A stretch of 64,000 nt of DNA from Rhodococcus qingshengii JCM 15477 (GCF_023221595.1 NZ_CP096563.1:1842501-1906500); one strand, 5' to 3'. Counted from the first letter of the stretch, positions 17,853-26,800 are shown. Numbers and translations: made by a program. The notes: generated from the letters alone by a model not told the origin.

Positions 17853-18997
17853 CCGTGTGGACCACACCGGAAAGGCTTGCGCTTCGCGAGACCGTACGCG
17901 GATTCGTGAACCAGGAGATTCTGCCGCATCTGACGCAGTGGGAGCGAGACGGCGAGATTCCGCGCGAATTGCACCGCAAGGCAGGCGCTCTCGGACTCCT
18001 CGGGGCCAGCGCACCCGAATCGGCCGGTGGTGAGGGCGGCGACGCCGTCGACTCCATCGTGATCTGTGAGGAGATGCATCAGGCAGGTGCGTCGGGCGGG
18101 CTGTTCGCATCGCTCTTCACCTGCGGCATCGCGGTGCCGCACCTGATCGCGGCCGGCGACGAGGCGCAGATCGAGAAGTGGGTCAAGCCGACCCTGCGCG
18201 GCGACAAGATCGGCTCGCTCGCCATCACCGAGCCCGGCGGAGGCAGCGACGTCGGGCACCTGACAACTACAGCCAAGCGCGACGGCGATCATTACGTCGT
18301 GAACGGCGCCAAGACGTTCATCACCTCCGGCGTTCGAGCGGACTTCGTCGTTACAGCGGTGCGCACCGGTGGTCCCGGCGCGGGTGGTGTATCACTGCTC
18401 GTGATCGAGAAGGGCACACCGGGATTCACCGTCTCGCGCAAACTCGAGAAGATGGGCTGGCGCGCATCCGATACCGCGGAACTCTCCTTTGTCGACGCCC
18501 GGGTTCCGGTGGAGAATCTGGTCGGTGCAGAGAACAGCGGCTTCGCGCAGATCGCCCAGGCATTTGTCTCCGAGCGGGTAGCGCTCGCCGCGCAGGCGTA
18601 TGCCAGTGCAGAACGTTGCCTGGAGCTGACGCTCGAATGGTGCCGCGCCCGTGAGACTTTCGGTCGCCCCCTGATCAGTCGGCAGGCCGTCCAGAACACC
18701 GTCACCGAGATGGCCCGCAAGATCGACGTCGCCAAGGTGTACACGCACTCGGTGATCGAGCGGTACATGGCCGGTGACGGCGATCTGATCGCCGAGGTGT
18801 GCTTTGCGAAGAACACGGCAGTCGAGACGGGCGAATGGGTTGCGAACCAAGCTGTTCAGCTGTTCGGCGGCCTCGGATACATGCAGGAAAGCGAAGTGGA
18901 GAGGCAGTACCGGGACATGCGAATTCTGGGAATCGGTGGCGGAACCACCGAAATCCTCACCGGCCTCGCGGCCAAGCGATTGGGGTATCAGTCATGA
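17849..18997 (+). CDS. Acyl-CoA dehydrogenase (fadE13-like)
   Basis: A 382-residue FAD acyl-CoA dehydrogenase: LGLLGASAPESAGGEGGD, SLAITEPGGGSDVGHLTTTAKRDG (flavin/substrate loop), the ARETFGRPL helix and QLFGGLGYMQESEVERQYRD near the C-terminus. The GTG start overlaps atuA-like by 4 bp, and its stop overlaps the carboxylase beta gene by 4 bp. By position it matches the dehydrogenase between the AtuA homologue and accD2 in mycobacteria, as I recall it. Presumably makes the alpha,beta-unsaturated acyl-CoA that the carboxylase uses. Confidence 0.9.
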   Translation: MTVWTTPERLALRETVRGFVNQEILPHLTQWERDGEIPRELHRKAGALGLLGASAPESAGGEGGDAVDSIVICEEMHQAGASGGLFASLFTCGIAVPHLIAAGDEAQIEKWVKPTLRGDKIGSLAITEPGGGSDVGHLTTTAKRDGDHYVVNGAKTFITSGVRADFVVTAVRTGGPGAGGVSLLVIEKGTPGFTVSRKLEKMGWRASDTAELSFVDARVPVENLVGAENSGFAQIAQAFVSERVALAAQAYASAERCLELTLEWCRARETFGRPLISRQAVQNTVTEMARKIDVAKVYTHSVIERYMAGDGDLIAEVCFAKNTAVETGEWVANQAVQLFGGLGYMQESEVERQYRDMRILGIGGGTTEILTGLAAKRLGYQS

Positions 18998-20592
18998 GTG
19001 TCATCCGGTCAACACTGGACACCAATTCCGAGGTGTACAAGACCGCAACATCGACCATGAACACCAAGCTCGCCGAGATCGAGGTCGAGCACGCCAAGGC
19101 GTTGGCGGGTGGCGGCGAGAAGTACACCGAGCGGCACCACAAGCGGGGAAAGCTCCTGGCACGCGAGCGGATCGAACTCCTGCTCGATCAGGATTCACCG
19201 TTCCTCGAACTGTGTCCCCTCGCTGCGTGGGGGAGTGACTTCCCGGTCGGCGCCAGCACCGTGGTCGGTATCGGCGTCGTCGAAGGTGTCGAATGCCTGA
19301 TCGTCGCCAACGATCCCACCGTGCGCGGCGGCGCCAGCAACCCGTGGACGCTGCGTAAGGGTTTCCGCGCCAACGACATCGCCATGCAGAACCGACTCCC
19401 GGTGATCTCCCTCGTAGAGTCCGGCGGCGCAGACTTGCCGACGCAGAAAGAGGTGTTCATCCCGGGCGGGCGTATGTTCCGTGACCTCACTCAGCTGTCC
19501 GCAGCCGGAATCCCCACCATTGCACTGGTCTTCGGTAACTCGACGGCCGGCGGTGCGTACATCCCGGGCATGTCCGACCACGTCGTGATGATCAAGGAAC
19601 GCTCCAAGGTGTTCCTCGCAGGCCCGCCGCTGGTCAAGATGGCCACCGGTGAGGAATCCGACGACGAGGCACTCGGCGGCGCCGAAATGCACGCTCGCAA
19701 GTCCGGGTTGGCCGACTACTTCGCCGCCGACGAGCAGGACGCGATCCGCATCGGGCGCTCGATCGTCAAGCGGCTCAACTGGACCAAGAAGGGGCCGGCG
19801 CCGCGCGCGGAGATCATCGAACCGCTCGAGGATCCGGAAGAGTTGCTCGGCATCGTTCCGGCCGACCTGAAGATCCCGTTCGATCCGCGTGAGGTCATCG
19901 CCCGTATCGTCGACGGTTCCGACTTCGACGAGTTCAAGCCGCTCTACGGTTCCTCCCTCGTGACCGGGTGGGCAGAGCTCAACGGCTACCCGATCGGCAT
20001 CCTGGCGAACGCACGTGGAGTGCTCTTCAGTGAGGAATCACAGAAGGCCACGCAGTTCATCCAGCTCGCCAATCGTTCCAACACGCCGTTGCTGTTCCTG
20101 CACAACACCACCGGCTACATGGTGGGTAAGGAATACGAGGAGGGCGGCATGATCAAGCACGGATCGATGATGATCAATGCGGTTGCCAACTCCAAAGTTC
20201 CGCACATCTCGATCCTGCTCGGAGCGTCGTACGGCGCCGGTCACTACGGCATGTGCGGACGGGCGTTCGATCCGCGATTCCTCTTTGCCTGGCCCAGTTC
20301 CAAGTCCGCCGTCATGGGCGGTGCGCAGCTCGCCGGCGTCATCTCCATCGTGGGACGCGCTGCTGCCGAGGCGCGCGGCCAGGTCTTCGACGAGCAGGCC
20401 GACGCCGGCATGCGCGCGATGATCGAGAACCAGATCGAGGCCGAGTCACTTCCGATGTTCCTGTCGGGTCGTCTGTACGACGACGGCGTCATCGATCCCC
20501 GAGACACCCGCACCGTGGTGGGAATGTGCCTGTCGGCCATCGCCACCGCCCCGATCGAAGGCACCGAGAACTTCGGCGTCTTCCGTATGTGA
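18994..20592 (+). CDS. Acyl-CoA carboxylase beta subunit (carboxyltransferase; accD2/MccB-like)
   Basis: A 532-residue carboxyltransferase with two crotonase-like halves. GGGEKYTERHHKRGKLLARERI starts the N-terminal half, PVISLVESGGADLPTQKEVF and GNSTAGGAYIPGMSDH form the acyl-CoA side, and LLFLHNTTGYMVGKEYEEGGMIKHG with GASYGAGHYGMCGRAFDPRF form the biotin side. These match 3-methylcrotonyl-CoA and geranyl-CoA carboxylase beta subunits better than propionyl-CoA types. ATG 18994 overlaps the previous stop; the longer frame upstream is an overlap artefact. Partner alpha subunit is 8 bases downstream. Confidence 0.92.
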   Translation: MSVIRSTLDTNSEVYKTATSTMNTKLAEIEVEHAKALAGGGEKYTERHHKRGKLLARERIELLLDQDSPFLELCPLAAWGSDFPVGASTVVGIGVVEGVECLIVANDPTVRGGASNPWTLRKGFRANDIAMQNRLPVISLVESGGADLPTQKEVFIPGGRMFRDLTQLSAAGIPTIALVFGNSTAGGAYIPGMSDHVVMIKERSKVFLAGPPLVKMATGEESDDEALGGAEMHARKSGLADYFAADEQDAIRIGRSIVKRLNWTKKGPAPRAEIIEPLEDPEELLGIVPADLKIPFDPREVIARIVDGSDFDEFKPLYGSSLVTGWAELNGYPIGILANARGVLFSEESQKATQFIQLANRSNTPLLFLHNTTGYMVGKEYEEGGMIKHGSMMINAVANSKVPHISILLGASYGAGHYGMCGRAFDPRFLFAWPSSKSAVMGGAQLAGVISIVGRAAAEARGQVFDEQADAGMRAMIENQIEAESLPMFLSGRLYDDGVIDPRDTRTVVGMCLSAIATAPIEGTENFGVFRM

Positions 20593-20600
20593 GGCACGCC

Positions 20601-22586
20601 GTGACAATCACTTCAGTACTGGTCGCCAATCGTGGCGAAATCGCCCGCCGTGTCTTTGCAACCTGCCGCAAGAACGGAATCGGCACGGTCGCGGTATTTT
20701 CCGACGCAGATGCCGACAGCCCGCACGTCGCCGAAGCCGATGCTTCGGTTCGCCTACCGGGTAACACGCCTGCCGAGACCTACTTGCGGGGTGAGCTCGT
20801 CATCGCCGCCGCCAAGGCTTCGGGCGCCGACGCGATTCACCCCGGATACGGATTCCTCTCCGAGAACGCGGAGTTCGCGCGCAGCGTCATCGACGCGGGA
20901 CTGACGTGGATCGGCCCGCCCGTCGAATCCATCGAGCTCATGGGGTCGAAGGTCGAGTCCAAGAAGATCATGGACGCCGCCGGAGTGCCGGTGCTCTCCG
21001 AACTCGATCCCGCCGCGGTGACCGAGGCTCATCTGCCGGTGCTGATCAAGGCGTCGGCGGGCGGCGGCGGACGCGGAATGCGTGTCGTTCGTGAATTGTC
21101 GGCGCTGGACGGCGAACTGGAAGCGGCGCGGCGTGAGGCGCAGTCCGCTTTCGGCGACCCGACAGTCTTCTGTGAGCGTTACCTCGAGACCGGTCGGCAC
21201 ATCGAGGTTCAGGTCATGGCCGACCGCCACGGTGCGGTGTGGGCGGTGGGGGAGCGCGAGTGCTCGATCCAGCGTCGGCATCAGAAGGTGGTCGAAGAGG
21301 CCCCGTCGCCGCTCGTGCAACGCATCCCCGCCATGCGCGACAAGCTGTTCGACGCCTCGCGGCTCGCAGCCAACGCCATCGGTTACGAGGGGGCAGGAAC
21401 CGTTGAATTCCTGGCTGACGAAAAAGGCGACTTCTTCTTCCTGGAAATGAACACGCGTTTGCAGGTGGAGCATCCGGTCACCGAGTGCACCACTGGACTC
21501 GATCTGGTGGAACTGCAATTGCAGGTCGCTTCAGGTGAAGCACTTCCGGACGATCAGCCGGAGATCCGTGGGCATTCGATCGAAGTGCGCCTGTACGCCG
21601 AGGACCCCGCCAAGAACTGGCAGCCGCAGAGCGGAACCGTCCACCACATCGAGTTGCCCGGTGACCCGCAAGAATTCAGTGTTCTGCGTGAGCAGGGCGT
21701 TCGCCTCGACTCCGGCGTCGTCGACGGCAGTGTTGTCGGCGTCCACTACGACCCGATGTTGGCCAAGGTCATCTCGTACGCGCCGACGCGGACCGCAGCT
21801 GCCCGGCTGCTCGCATCGACGCTGGCGCGCACCAGGATTCACGGGCTGCGCACCAACCGCGACCTGCTCGTCAACGTCCTGGCCCACCCCGCCTTCATTG
21901 CCGGAGACACCGACACTGCCTTCTTCGAGACTCACGACCTCGAGAAGCTGTCTACGCCCTTGGCCGATACCGACGCCGAAAGACTCTCGGCGCTGGCGGC
22001 GGCACTTGCCGATGCCGCGCACAACCGGGCGTCGGCCCGCGTCATCGGCCGCTTGCCCAGCGGGTGGCGCAACCTCCCGTCGCAGCCGCAGAGCAAGAGC
22101 TATTCCACTGCGTCGGGCGACTACGACGTCCGCTACTCCCTGAGCCGAAGCGGCGTGCTGAGTGCAGAAGGCTTCGACGACGTGCGCCTGGTATCGGCAA
22201 CTGCGACCCGGGTAGTGCTCGAGCAGAGCGGAGTACAGCGCTCGTTCGACGTTGCGGCCTACGGGAGTGAGATTTTTGTCGACTCCTCGCTCGGACCCGT
22301 CGCGTTGACGGCAGCACCGCGCTTCGTGGATCCGTCGGCAGAAGTCGCCGCCGGTTCGTTGCTCGCTCCGATGCCGGGATCGGTCATCCGCCTCGGTGCC
22401 GCACTCGGTGACACCGTCACCGCCGGCCAGCCGATTCTGTGGCTGGAGGCCATGAAGATGGAACACACCGTCACCGCGCCGACTGCCGGTGTCCTGGTGG
22501 AACTTCCGGTCGCCGTCGGCCAGCAGGTCGAGGTCGGATCGGTACTCGCACGTGTGGAAGAACCCGCTACAGAAGAGGAAGCATGA
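20601..22586 (+). CDS. Acyl-CoA carboxylase alpha subunit (biotin carboxylase + BCCP)
   Basis: A 661-residue subunit with a biotin carboxylase N-terminal part: VLVANRGEIARRVFATCRKNG, HPGYGFLSENAEFA, the ATP-grasp glycine loop KASAGGGGRGMRVV, and EMNTRLQVEHPVTE. A linker follows, then a C-terminal biotinyl domain with the attachment Lys in EAMKMEH, about 45 residues from the end. It carboxylates biotin with ATP and bicarbonate for the beta subunit. The start is GTG 20601. Its stop overlaps the next acyl-CoA dehydrogenase start. Matches mycobacterial accA2 by position. Confidence 0.93.
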   Translation: MTITSVLVANRGEIARRVFATCRKNGIGTVAVFSDADADSPHVAEADASVRLPGNTPAETYLRGELVIAAAKASGADAIHPGYGFLSENAEFARSVIDAGLTWIGPPVESIELMGSKVESKKIMDAAGVPVLSELDPAAVTEAHLPVLIKASAGGGGRGMRVVRELSALDGELEAARREAQSAFGDPTVFCERYLETGRHIEVQVMADRHGAVWAVGERECSIQRRHQKVVEEAPSPLVQRIPAMRDKLFDASRLAANAIGYEGAGTVEFLADEKGDFFFLEMNTRLQVEHPVTECTTGLDLVELQLQVASGEALPDDQPEIRGHSIEVRLYAEDPAKNWQPQSGTVHHIELPGDPQEFSVLREQGVRLDSGVVDGSVVGVHYDPMLAKVISYAPTRTAAARLLASTLARTRIHGLRTNRDLLVNVLAHPAFIAGDTDTAFFETHDLEKLSTPLADTDAERLSALAAALADAAHNRASARVIGRLPSGWRNLPSQPQSKSYSTASGDYDVRYSLSRSGVLSAEGFDDVRLVSATATRVVLEQSGVQRSFDVAAYGSEIFVDSSLGPVALTAAPRFVDPSAEVAAGSLLAPMPGSVIRLGAALGDTVTAGQPILWLEAMKMEHTVTAPTAGVLVELPVAVGQQVEVGSVLARVEEPATEEEA

Positions 22587-23746
22587 TGAGTTTCATCGAA
22601 ACCGAAGAGCAGAAGGAACTGCGGGCATCCGTTTCCAAACTGGGTGAGCGCTTCAACTACGTCGACTACGTGCTGCCCAAGGCGCGAAAGGGGGAGCCGC
22701 TCACCGAATTGTGGAACGAGGCGGGCAAACTCGGATTCCTGGGCGTCAACCTGCCGGAGGAATACGGCGGCGGCGGTGCAGGCATCTACGAACTCGCGCT
22801 GGTGCAGGAGGAATTGGCGGCGCAGGGTGCCGGTCTGCTCCTGGTTGTCGTATCCCCGGCCATCTGCGGCACCATCATCGGCAAGTACGGCACGGCGGAG
22901 CAGAAGCAGCAGTGGCTACCCAGCCTCGCCGACGGCTCCAAGATCATGGCGTTCGGAATCACCGAGGCCGACGCTGGTTCCAACTCTCATCAGATCACCA
23001 CGACGGCACGCAGGGATGGCGACGACTGGATCCTGAGCGGCAACAAGATCTACATCTCGGGTGTCGATCAGGCTGACGCGGTCCTCGTCGTTGCGCGGAC
23101 CGAGGACTCCAAGACGGGCAAGCTCAAGCCCGCTCTGTTCATCGTCCCCACGGATTCTCCCGGATTCGTGAAGACGCAGATGGAGATGGACATCATCGAA
23201 CCGGACCACCAGTTCATCCTCTTCCTCGACGACGTCCGTCTGCCGGCCGACGCTCTGGTCGGCGAAGCCGATGCCGCCCTGATGCAGTTGTTCGCCGGCC
23301 TCAACCCCGAGCGCATCCTGGGTGCGTCGATGGCCATCGGCATGGGCCGTTACGCCCTGAACGCCGCAGTGAAGTTCGCCAACGAGCGCACGGTGTGGAA
23401 GACGCCGATCGGTGCGCACCAAGGCATTTCGCATCCACTCGCGCAGGTGAAGATCGAACTCGAGCTCGCCAAGCTGATGATGCAGAAGGCCGCGGTGCTC
23501 TACGACAGCGGTGACGATTTCGGTGCTGCCGAAGCCGCGAACATGGCCAAGTACGCCGCCGCCGAAGCCAGCATCAAGGCGCTCGATCAGGCGATCCAGA
23601 CGCATGGCGGCGCAGGACTGACGAAGGAATACGGACTGGCCGCCATGCTCGGTGCGGCTCGTATCGCCCGTGTCGCGCCGGTGAGCCGCGAGATGATCCT
23701 CAACTTCGTCTCACAGCATTCCCTCGGTCTGCCACGGTCCTACTAG
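22583..23746 (+). CDS. Acyl-CoA dehydrogenase (fadE12-like)
   Basis: A 387-residue acyl-CoA dehydrogenase. Landmarks: GFLGVNLPEEYGGGGAGIYEL, MAFGITEADAGSNSHQITTTARRDGD and QTHGGAGLTKEYGLAAMLGAARIARVAPVSREMILN. Two consecutive ATG codons (22583 and 22586) are possible starts; the first overlaps the carboxylase stop by 4 bp and follows an AGAGGAAG ribosome site. Its distance in sequence from the other dehydrogenase of this operon suggests a second, different acyl-CoA step. Confidence 0.9.
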   Translation: MMSFIETEEQKELRASVSKLGERFNYVDYVLPKARKGEPLTELWNEAGKLGFLGVNLPEEYGGGGAGIYELALVQEELAAQGAGLLLVVVSPAICGTIIGKYGTAEQKQQWLPSLADGSKIMAFGITEADAGSNSHQITTTARRDGDDWILSGNKIYISGVDQADAVLVVARTEDSKTGKLKPALFIVPTDSPGFVKTQMEMDIIEPDHQFILFLDDVRLPADALVGEADAALMQLFAGLNPERILGASMAIGMGRYALNAAVKFANERTVWKTPIGAHQGISHPLAQVKIELELAKLMMQKAAVLYDSGDDFGAAEAANMAKYAAAEASIKALDQAIQTHGGAGLTKEYGLAAMLGAARIARVAPVSREMILNFVSQHSLGLPRSY

Positions 23747-23759
23747 GAAGAGGCGACTC

Positions 23760-24545
23760 ATGACGGATCAGGACAAGCCATACGTACGGTACGAAGTATC
23801 GGGCGGTGCTGCCACGATCACTCTCGACTCACCCCACAACCGCAACGCGATTTCGACGCGGTTGGTCACGGAGTTGCAGGCTGGGTTGACGTCGGCTGCC
23901 GCCGATCCGGCAGTTCGAGCGGTGGTACTCACCCACACCGGTGGAACATTCTGTGCGGGAGCCGATCTCAGTGAGGCCTCCGGTTCGTCCGCATCACCGG
24001 AGGACGCCGTCAAGGAGCGAGGACGGGGGATGCTGACACTCTTGCGCAGCATTCTCGAGCTTCCCAAGCCGGTGATCGGGCGGATCGACGGTCACGTCCG
24101 GGCCGGAGGCATGGGTCTTGTCGGGGCGTGCGACATCGTCGTCGCCGGACCGGCGAGCACCTTCGCGGTGACGGAATCACGGTTGGGTTTGGCAGCGTCC
24201 ATCATTTCGCTCACGGTCCTACCGAGGCTCGACCAGCGATCTGCGAGCCGCTATCTGCTCACCGGCGAGAAGTTCGGCCAGCACGAGGCCGAATCCATCG
24301 GACTCGTCACCTCCGCGTCGCAGGACACGGAGGAGTCGATCACCGAACTGCTCGGCACCTTGCGCCAATGTTCACCGCAGGGACTTGCCGAATCGAAGTG
24401 GATCACGACGCGTTCGGTCCTGGCTGGATTCGACCGGGACGGCGAGGAGATGATCGCGCAGTCGGCTCGGCTGTTTTCCTCTGACGAGGCTCGTGAGGGC
24501 ATGATGTCTTTCTTGCAGAAGCGTCCAGCGGCCTGGGCGCAGTAG
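23760..24545 (+). CDS. Enoyl-CoA hydratase (echA7-like)
   Basis: A 261-residue crotonase: AVVLTHTGGTFCAGADLSEASG is the first oxyanion region, and IGRIDGHVRAGGMGLVGACDIVVAG the second. The C-terminal helical part starts after LARLDQRSASRYLLTGEKF-like sequence. AGGAAGAGG lies just before the ATG. As last enzyme of the operon it would hydrate the carboxylated enoyl-CoA, as AtuE/LiuC-type hydratases do. Followed by a short repeat and a TetR gene on the same strand. Confidence 0.9.
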   Translation: MTDQDKPYVRYEVSGGAATITLDSPHNRNAISTRLVTELQAGLTSAAADPAVRAVVLTHTGGTFCAGADLSEASGSSASPEDAVKERGRGMLTLLRSILELPKPVIGRIDGHVRAGGMGLVGACDIVVAGPASTFAVTESRLGLAASIISLTVLPRLDQRSASRYLLTGEKFGQHEAESIGLVTSASQDTEESITELLGTLRQCSPQGLAESKWITTRSVLAGFDRDGEEMIAQSARLFSSDEAREGMMSFLQKRPAAWAQ

Positions 24546-24555
24546 AAACTGCGCA

Positions 24556-24586
24556 GCTGGGACACAGAAGCGCTGGAACACAGAAG
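24556..24586. repeat. Short direct repeat upstream of tetR
   Basis: GCTGGGACACAGAAG (24556-24570) is repeated as GCTGGAACACAGAAG (24572-24586), one base different with a 16-bp period, in the 60-bp gap between the hydratase and the TetR gene. It could be a regulator site or a small tandem duplication. Confidence 0.6.
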
Positions 24587-24605
24587 TAGAAGGGATGGCG
24601 GCGCG

Positions 24606-25217
24606 ATGACTCGAGAGCCCAAGCAGGACCGAAGTCGAGTCACGCGCTCCCACCTGCTCGAAGTGACTGTGGAGTGTCTCGCCGAACTCGGGTGGAGCGC
24701 AACGACGATGAGCGTCGTCGCGCAGCGTGCCGGGGTGTCCAGAGGCGCCATGCAGCATCACTTCCCGACCCGCGAGGACCTCATCACCGCGGCGCTCGAG
24801 GTGATGTTCGACGCCCGGATGGATCAGGCACGAAAGGAATCGACCGACCTTCCGGTGGGTGCCGGACGAACCGAGGCGATCATTTCGCGGTTGGTGGAGT
24901 ACTACACCGGGACTCTGTTCAAAGCAGCACTGCAGGTGTGGACGGCCGCTGCCTCCGACCCCGACCTGCGTGCCCGCGTACTGCCCCTCGAGGAACGATT
25001 CGGGCGCATCGCGCACCGCATGGCCGTCGAGAGTCTGGGTGTCGACGACTCCGACCCGGTGACGCACCGCTTGGTACAGGCGACCCTGGACCTGGCCCGC
25101 GGGCTGGGGCTGGCTGATGTCTTGACAGACGACTCGCGCCGACGCACCGAGGTGGTCAAACAGTGGGCGGCGCAATTGGATTCCACACTTGTTCGGGTAC
25201 CGGTGGCAACTCCCTGA
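24606..25217 (+). CDS. TetR family regulator of the acyl-CoA operon
   Basis: A 203-residue regulator with a typical TetR N-terminus: SRVTRSHLLEVTVECLAELGWSATTMSVVAQRAGVSRGAMQHHFPTREDLI, read in pieces along residues 10-60. The helical C-terminal domain has WTAASDPDLRARVLPLEE-like sequence. It is the last gene of the carboxylase locus and is the natural candidate to control it, probably with an acyl-CoA ligand, as for KstR/FadR-like TetR proteins. That control is inferred from position only. Confidence 0.87.
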   Translation: MTREPKQDRSRVTRSHLLEVTVECLAELGWSATTMSVVAQRAGVSRGAMQHHFPTREDLITAALEVMFDARMDQARKESTDLPVGAGRTEAIISRLVEYYTGTLFKAALQVWTAAASDPDLRARVLPLEERFGRIAHRMAVESLGVDDSDPVTHRLVQATLDLARGLGLADVLTDDSRRRTEVVKQWAAQLDSTLVRVPVATP

Positions 25218-25300
25218 ATCGGTAGCGGCGGGGCCGGCGCCGGTGCTCTCGACGCGCACGTGGCGTGTGTCGGGGGCCACCGAGAAGTACAGTCGGCTCC

Positions 25301-25849
25301 ATGGCCGCACGCACTCTCACTTCGATCGGGACTTCGGTATTGGTCTCGGCTGCCGTGCTCTCGGCCGTGGTCGGCTGCAGCTCCGGCGACGGGTCCGTCG
25401 ATCAGCCGGGCGACGGTGCGGGTTCGCAGGCACTCGCACCTACGGATCCGGGCCCGATGTTCGCCGAATGCGGCTCGGTGACCGACGAGGAAGTTGTCAA
25501 CGCCTTCAATCTCGGCACTTTTGCGACGACGACGCGCAACGGCGTCGGTTGCCAGTGGGAAGTCGCCGGTTCGAACGGTCCGAGCGTCAGTTTCTCCTGG
25601 TACCGCGGTAGCCCGATCGGCCGCGAACGGGCCGGGTCCGACCTGCTCGGACGTCCTGCCGACGACATCACGATCGGTGGACACCAGGGCTTCATCGCGT
25701 CCACGGCAGGTTCGTTGTGCGAGTTGGGTATCGCGTTCGGCGGAGACTTCGTGCACTGGTCGATCACCTACGGTTTGCTGCCACCGACCGCGGATCCATG
25801 CACGGTGGCGCGGGATCTGATGGAAAAAACAGTTTCGAGGGCACAGTGA
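25301..25849 (+). CDS. DUF3558-type lipoprotein
   Basis: A 182-residue predicted secreted lipoprotein: a signal peptide with a hydrophobic core (SIGTSVLVSAAVLSAVV) ends at a lipobox VVGC, followed by a Ser/Gly-rich tether. The mature part has the DUF3558 pattern: AECGSVTDEEV, VGCQWEV, a central strand region, and a final ADPCTVARDLM with paired cysteines. It is attached to the outer face of the plasma membrane. ATG 25301 starts the signal peptide. Its paralogue begins at its stop codon. Role unknown. Confidence 0.87.
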   Translation: MAARTLTSIGTSVLVSAAVLSAVVGCSSGDGSVDQPGDGAGSQALAPTDPGPMFAECGSVTDEEVVNAFNLGTFATTTRNGVGCQWEVAGSNGPSVSFSWYRGSPIGRERAGSDLLGRPADDITIGGHQGFIASTAGSLCELGIAFGGDFVHWSITYGLLPPTADPCTVARDLMEKTVSRAQ

Positions 25850-25869
25850 AGTTCGAGGGCGCCGTGAAG
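25834..25869. repeat. 18-bp tandem duplication of a translation start
   Basis: TTCGAGGGCACAGTGAAG (25834-25851) is followed directly by TTCGAGGGCGCCGTGAAG (25852-25869), two differences in 18. Each unit carries a GAGGG ribosome-site-like stretch and a GTG. The second lipoprotein therefore has two possible starts, 25846 and 25864, each with its own copy of the signal. Confidence 0.85.
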
Positions 25870-26391
25870 CGCATAAGGATCGGACTCGCCTTGGCGGGGT
25901 CGCTGGTTCTGCTGACAGGCTGCGGCTCGGTGGTCACCGGGACTCCCCGTGCGGAGGGCAGCTACGGCGGTAGTGACAGCCAGGAATTCGCGAACGTCCT
26001 CCAAGAATGCGAAGCCGTCACCGACGAGCAGATCGCCGGTGCCGTGGGTGCCGACGCCGTCGGGCGTGGGTTCTTCGGCGCTATCTGCCGTTGGGACGGC
26101 ATCGGGACCGCGGGTCCGATCAAGATCACCTTCAACTGGTTCGAGACGGGCACCCTCGATCACGAGCGCGCTGCATTCGAGCACCTGGGATACGTGGTGG
26201 CGAAAATCGACATCAACGGCAGTGGCGGGTACCAGGTTCGCCAGCCGGCCGATCCGCAGAGCTGCGGGGTGAGCGCGAGCGCACCGGCCGGGGGAGTGTT
26301 CGGTTGGTGGGTCACCGAGCCGCAAGGCGGCGCGGATCCGTGCGAGGCTGCGGCAAAGCTCGGCGCGTTGACGTTGAACCGCAGCATCTGA
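25846..26391 (+). CDS. DUF3558-type lipoprotein (paralogue)
   Basis: A 181-residue lipoprotein (175 if the GTG at 25864 is used). A basic start (KRIRIG) leads into LALAGSLVLLTGC, where TGC supplies the lipobox Cys. The mature part parallels the preceding gene: LQECEAVTDEQIAGAVG, AICRWDG, FNWFETGTLDHERAAFEHLGY and ADPCEAAAKLG. The two genes overlap by 4 bp (GTGA), so they are co-translated tandem paralogues. DUF3558 proteins are largely actinobacterial and functionally undefined; no partner system is visible beside them. Confidence 0.87.
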   Translation: MKFEGAVKRIRIGLALAGSLVLLTGCGSVVTGTPRAEGSYGGSDSQEFANVLQECEAVTDEQIAGAVGADAVGRGFFGAICRWDGIGTAGPIKITFNWFETGTLDHERAAFEHLGYVVAKIDINGSGGYQVRQPADPQSCGVSASAPAGGVFGWWVTEPQGGADPCEAAAKLGALTLNRSI

Positions 26392-26475
26392 TCGCGACCG
26401 GTCCGGCTGCGTGGTCTGAGTGTGCAGCCAGAGTGTCTGGTCAGAGCGTGAGGTCACTATCACCGTGGCCTCGCT

Positions 26476-26505
26476 TTGACCTCGTGGCGCGCCGACAGGT
26501 ATCGT
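26476..26505 (+). promoter_or_regulatory. Predicted promoter of the str (rpsL) operon
   Basis: TTGACC (26476-26481) and TATCGT (26500-26505) separated by 18 bp match the housekeeping sigma consensus well. The predicted start of transcription near 26511-26513 gives a leader of nearly 290 bases before rpsL. Apart from the short reading frame at 26514 and scattered small stems such as GGAGCA/TGCTCC around 26690-26710, I see no gene in 26392-26800. Confidence 0.6.
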
Positions 26506-26513
26506 TATGGGTC

Positions 26514-26552
26514 GTGTCCGGCATGCCCGGGCCGATCTGTGTGCCTAGCTAG
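26514..26552 (+). CDS. Possible leaderless 12-residue upstream peptide
   Basis: A GTG at 26514 lies 8 bases after the predicted -10 element, where transcription should begin, so it could be translated as a leaderless ORF. It encodes VSGMPGPICVPS and stops at TAG inside a CTAGCTAG palindrome. Leaderless short upstream ORFs are common in mycobacteria and rhodococci. Whether it is translated, or tunes the str operon, is unknown. Confidence 0.3.
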   Translation: MSGMPGPICVPS

Positions 26553-26800
26553 GTATTGCCGTGCGCGCGTTCGAGCAGAAACTGCTGATGAACGAGCATC
26601 CGGCTGCCTGTGTGGGGGTATGCGACACGCCCGACCTCGGGGGCAGTGCGCGGCATGAAAGTGCTGAGTACAGACTCTGAGGTGGGTGAGGAGCAGCAGC
26701 TCTCTTGCTCCAACTGCTAGATCCCTAATTTCAGAACAGCCACGTTTTCGAACGGCCCGAGTTCGCTCGAGCAGTCTGTTCGTCACAAGAAAGCCGGTAA

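Noticed and set aside
26392..26800. tRNA or riboswitch in the rpsL leader
   Set aside because: No cloverleaf or known riboswitch core could be traced; only small stems are visible.
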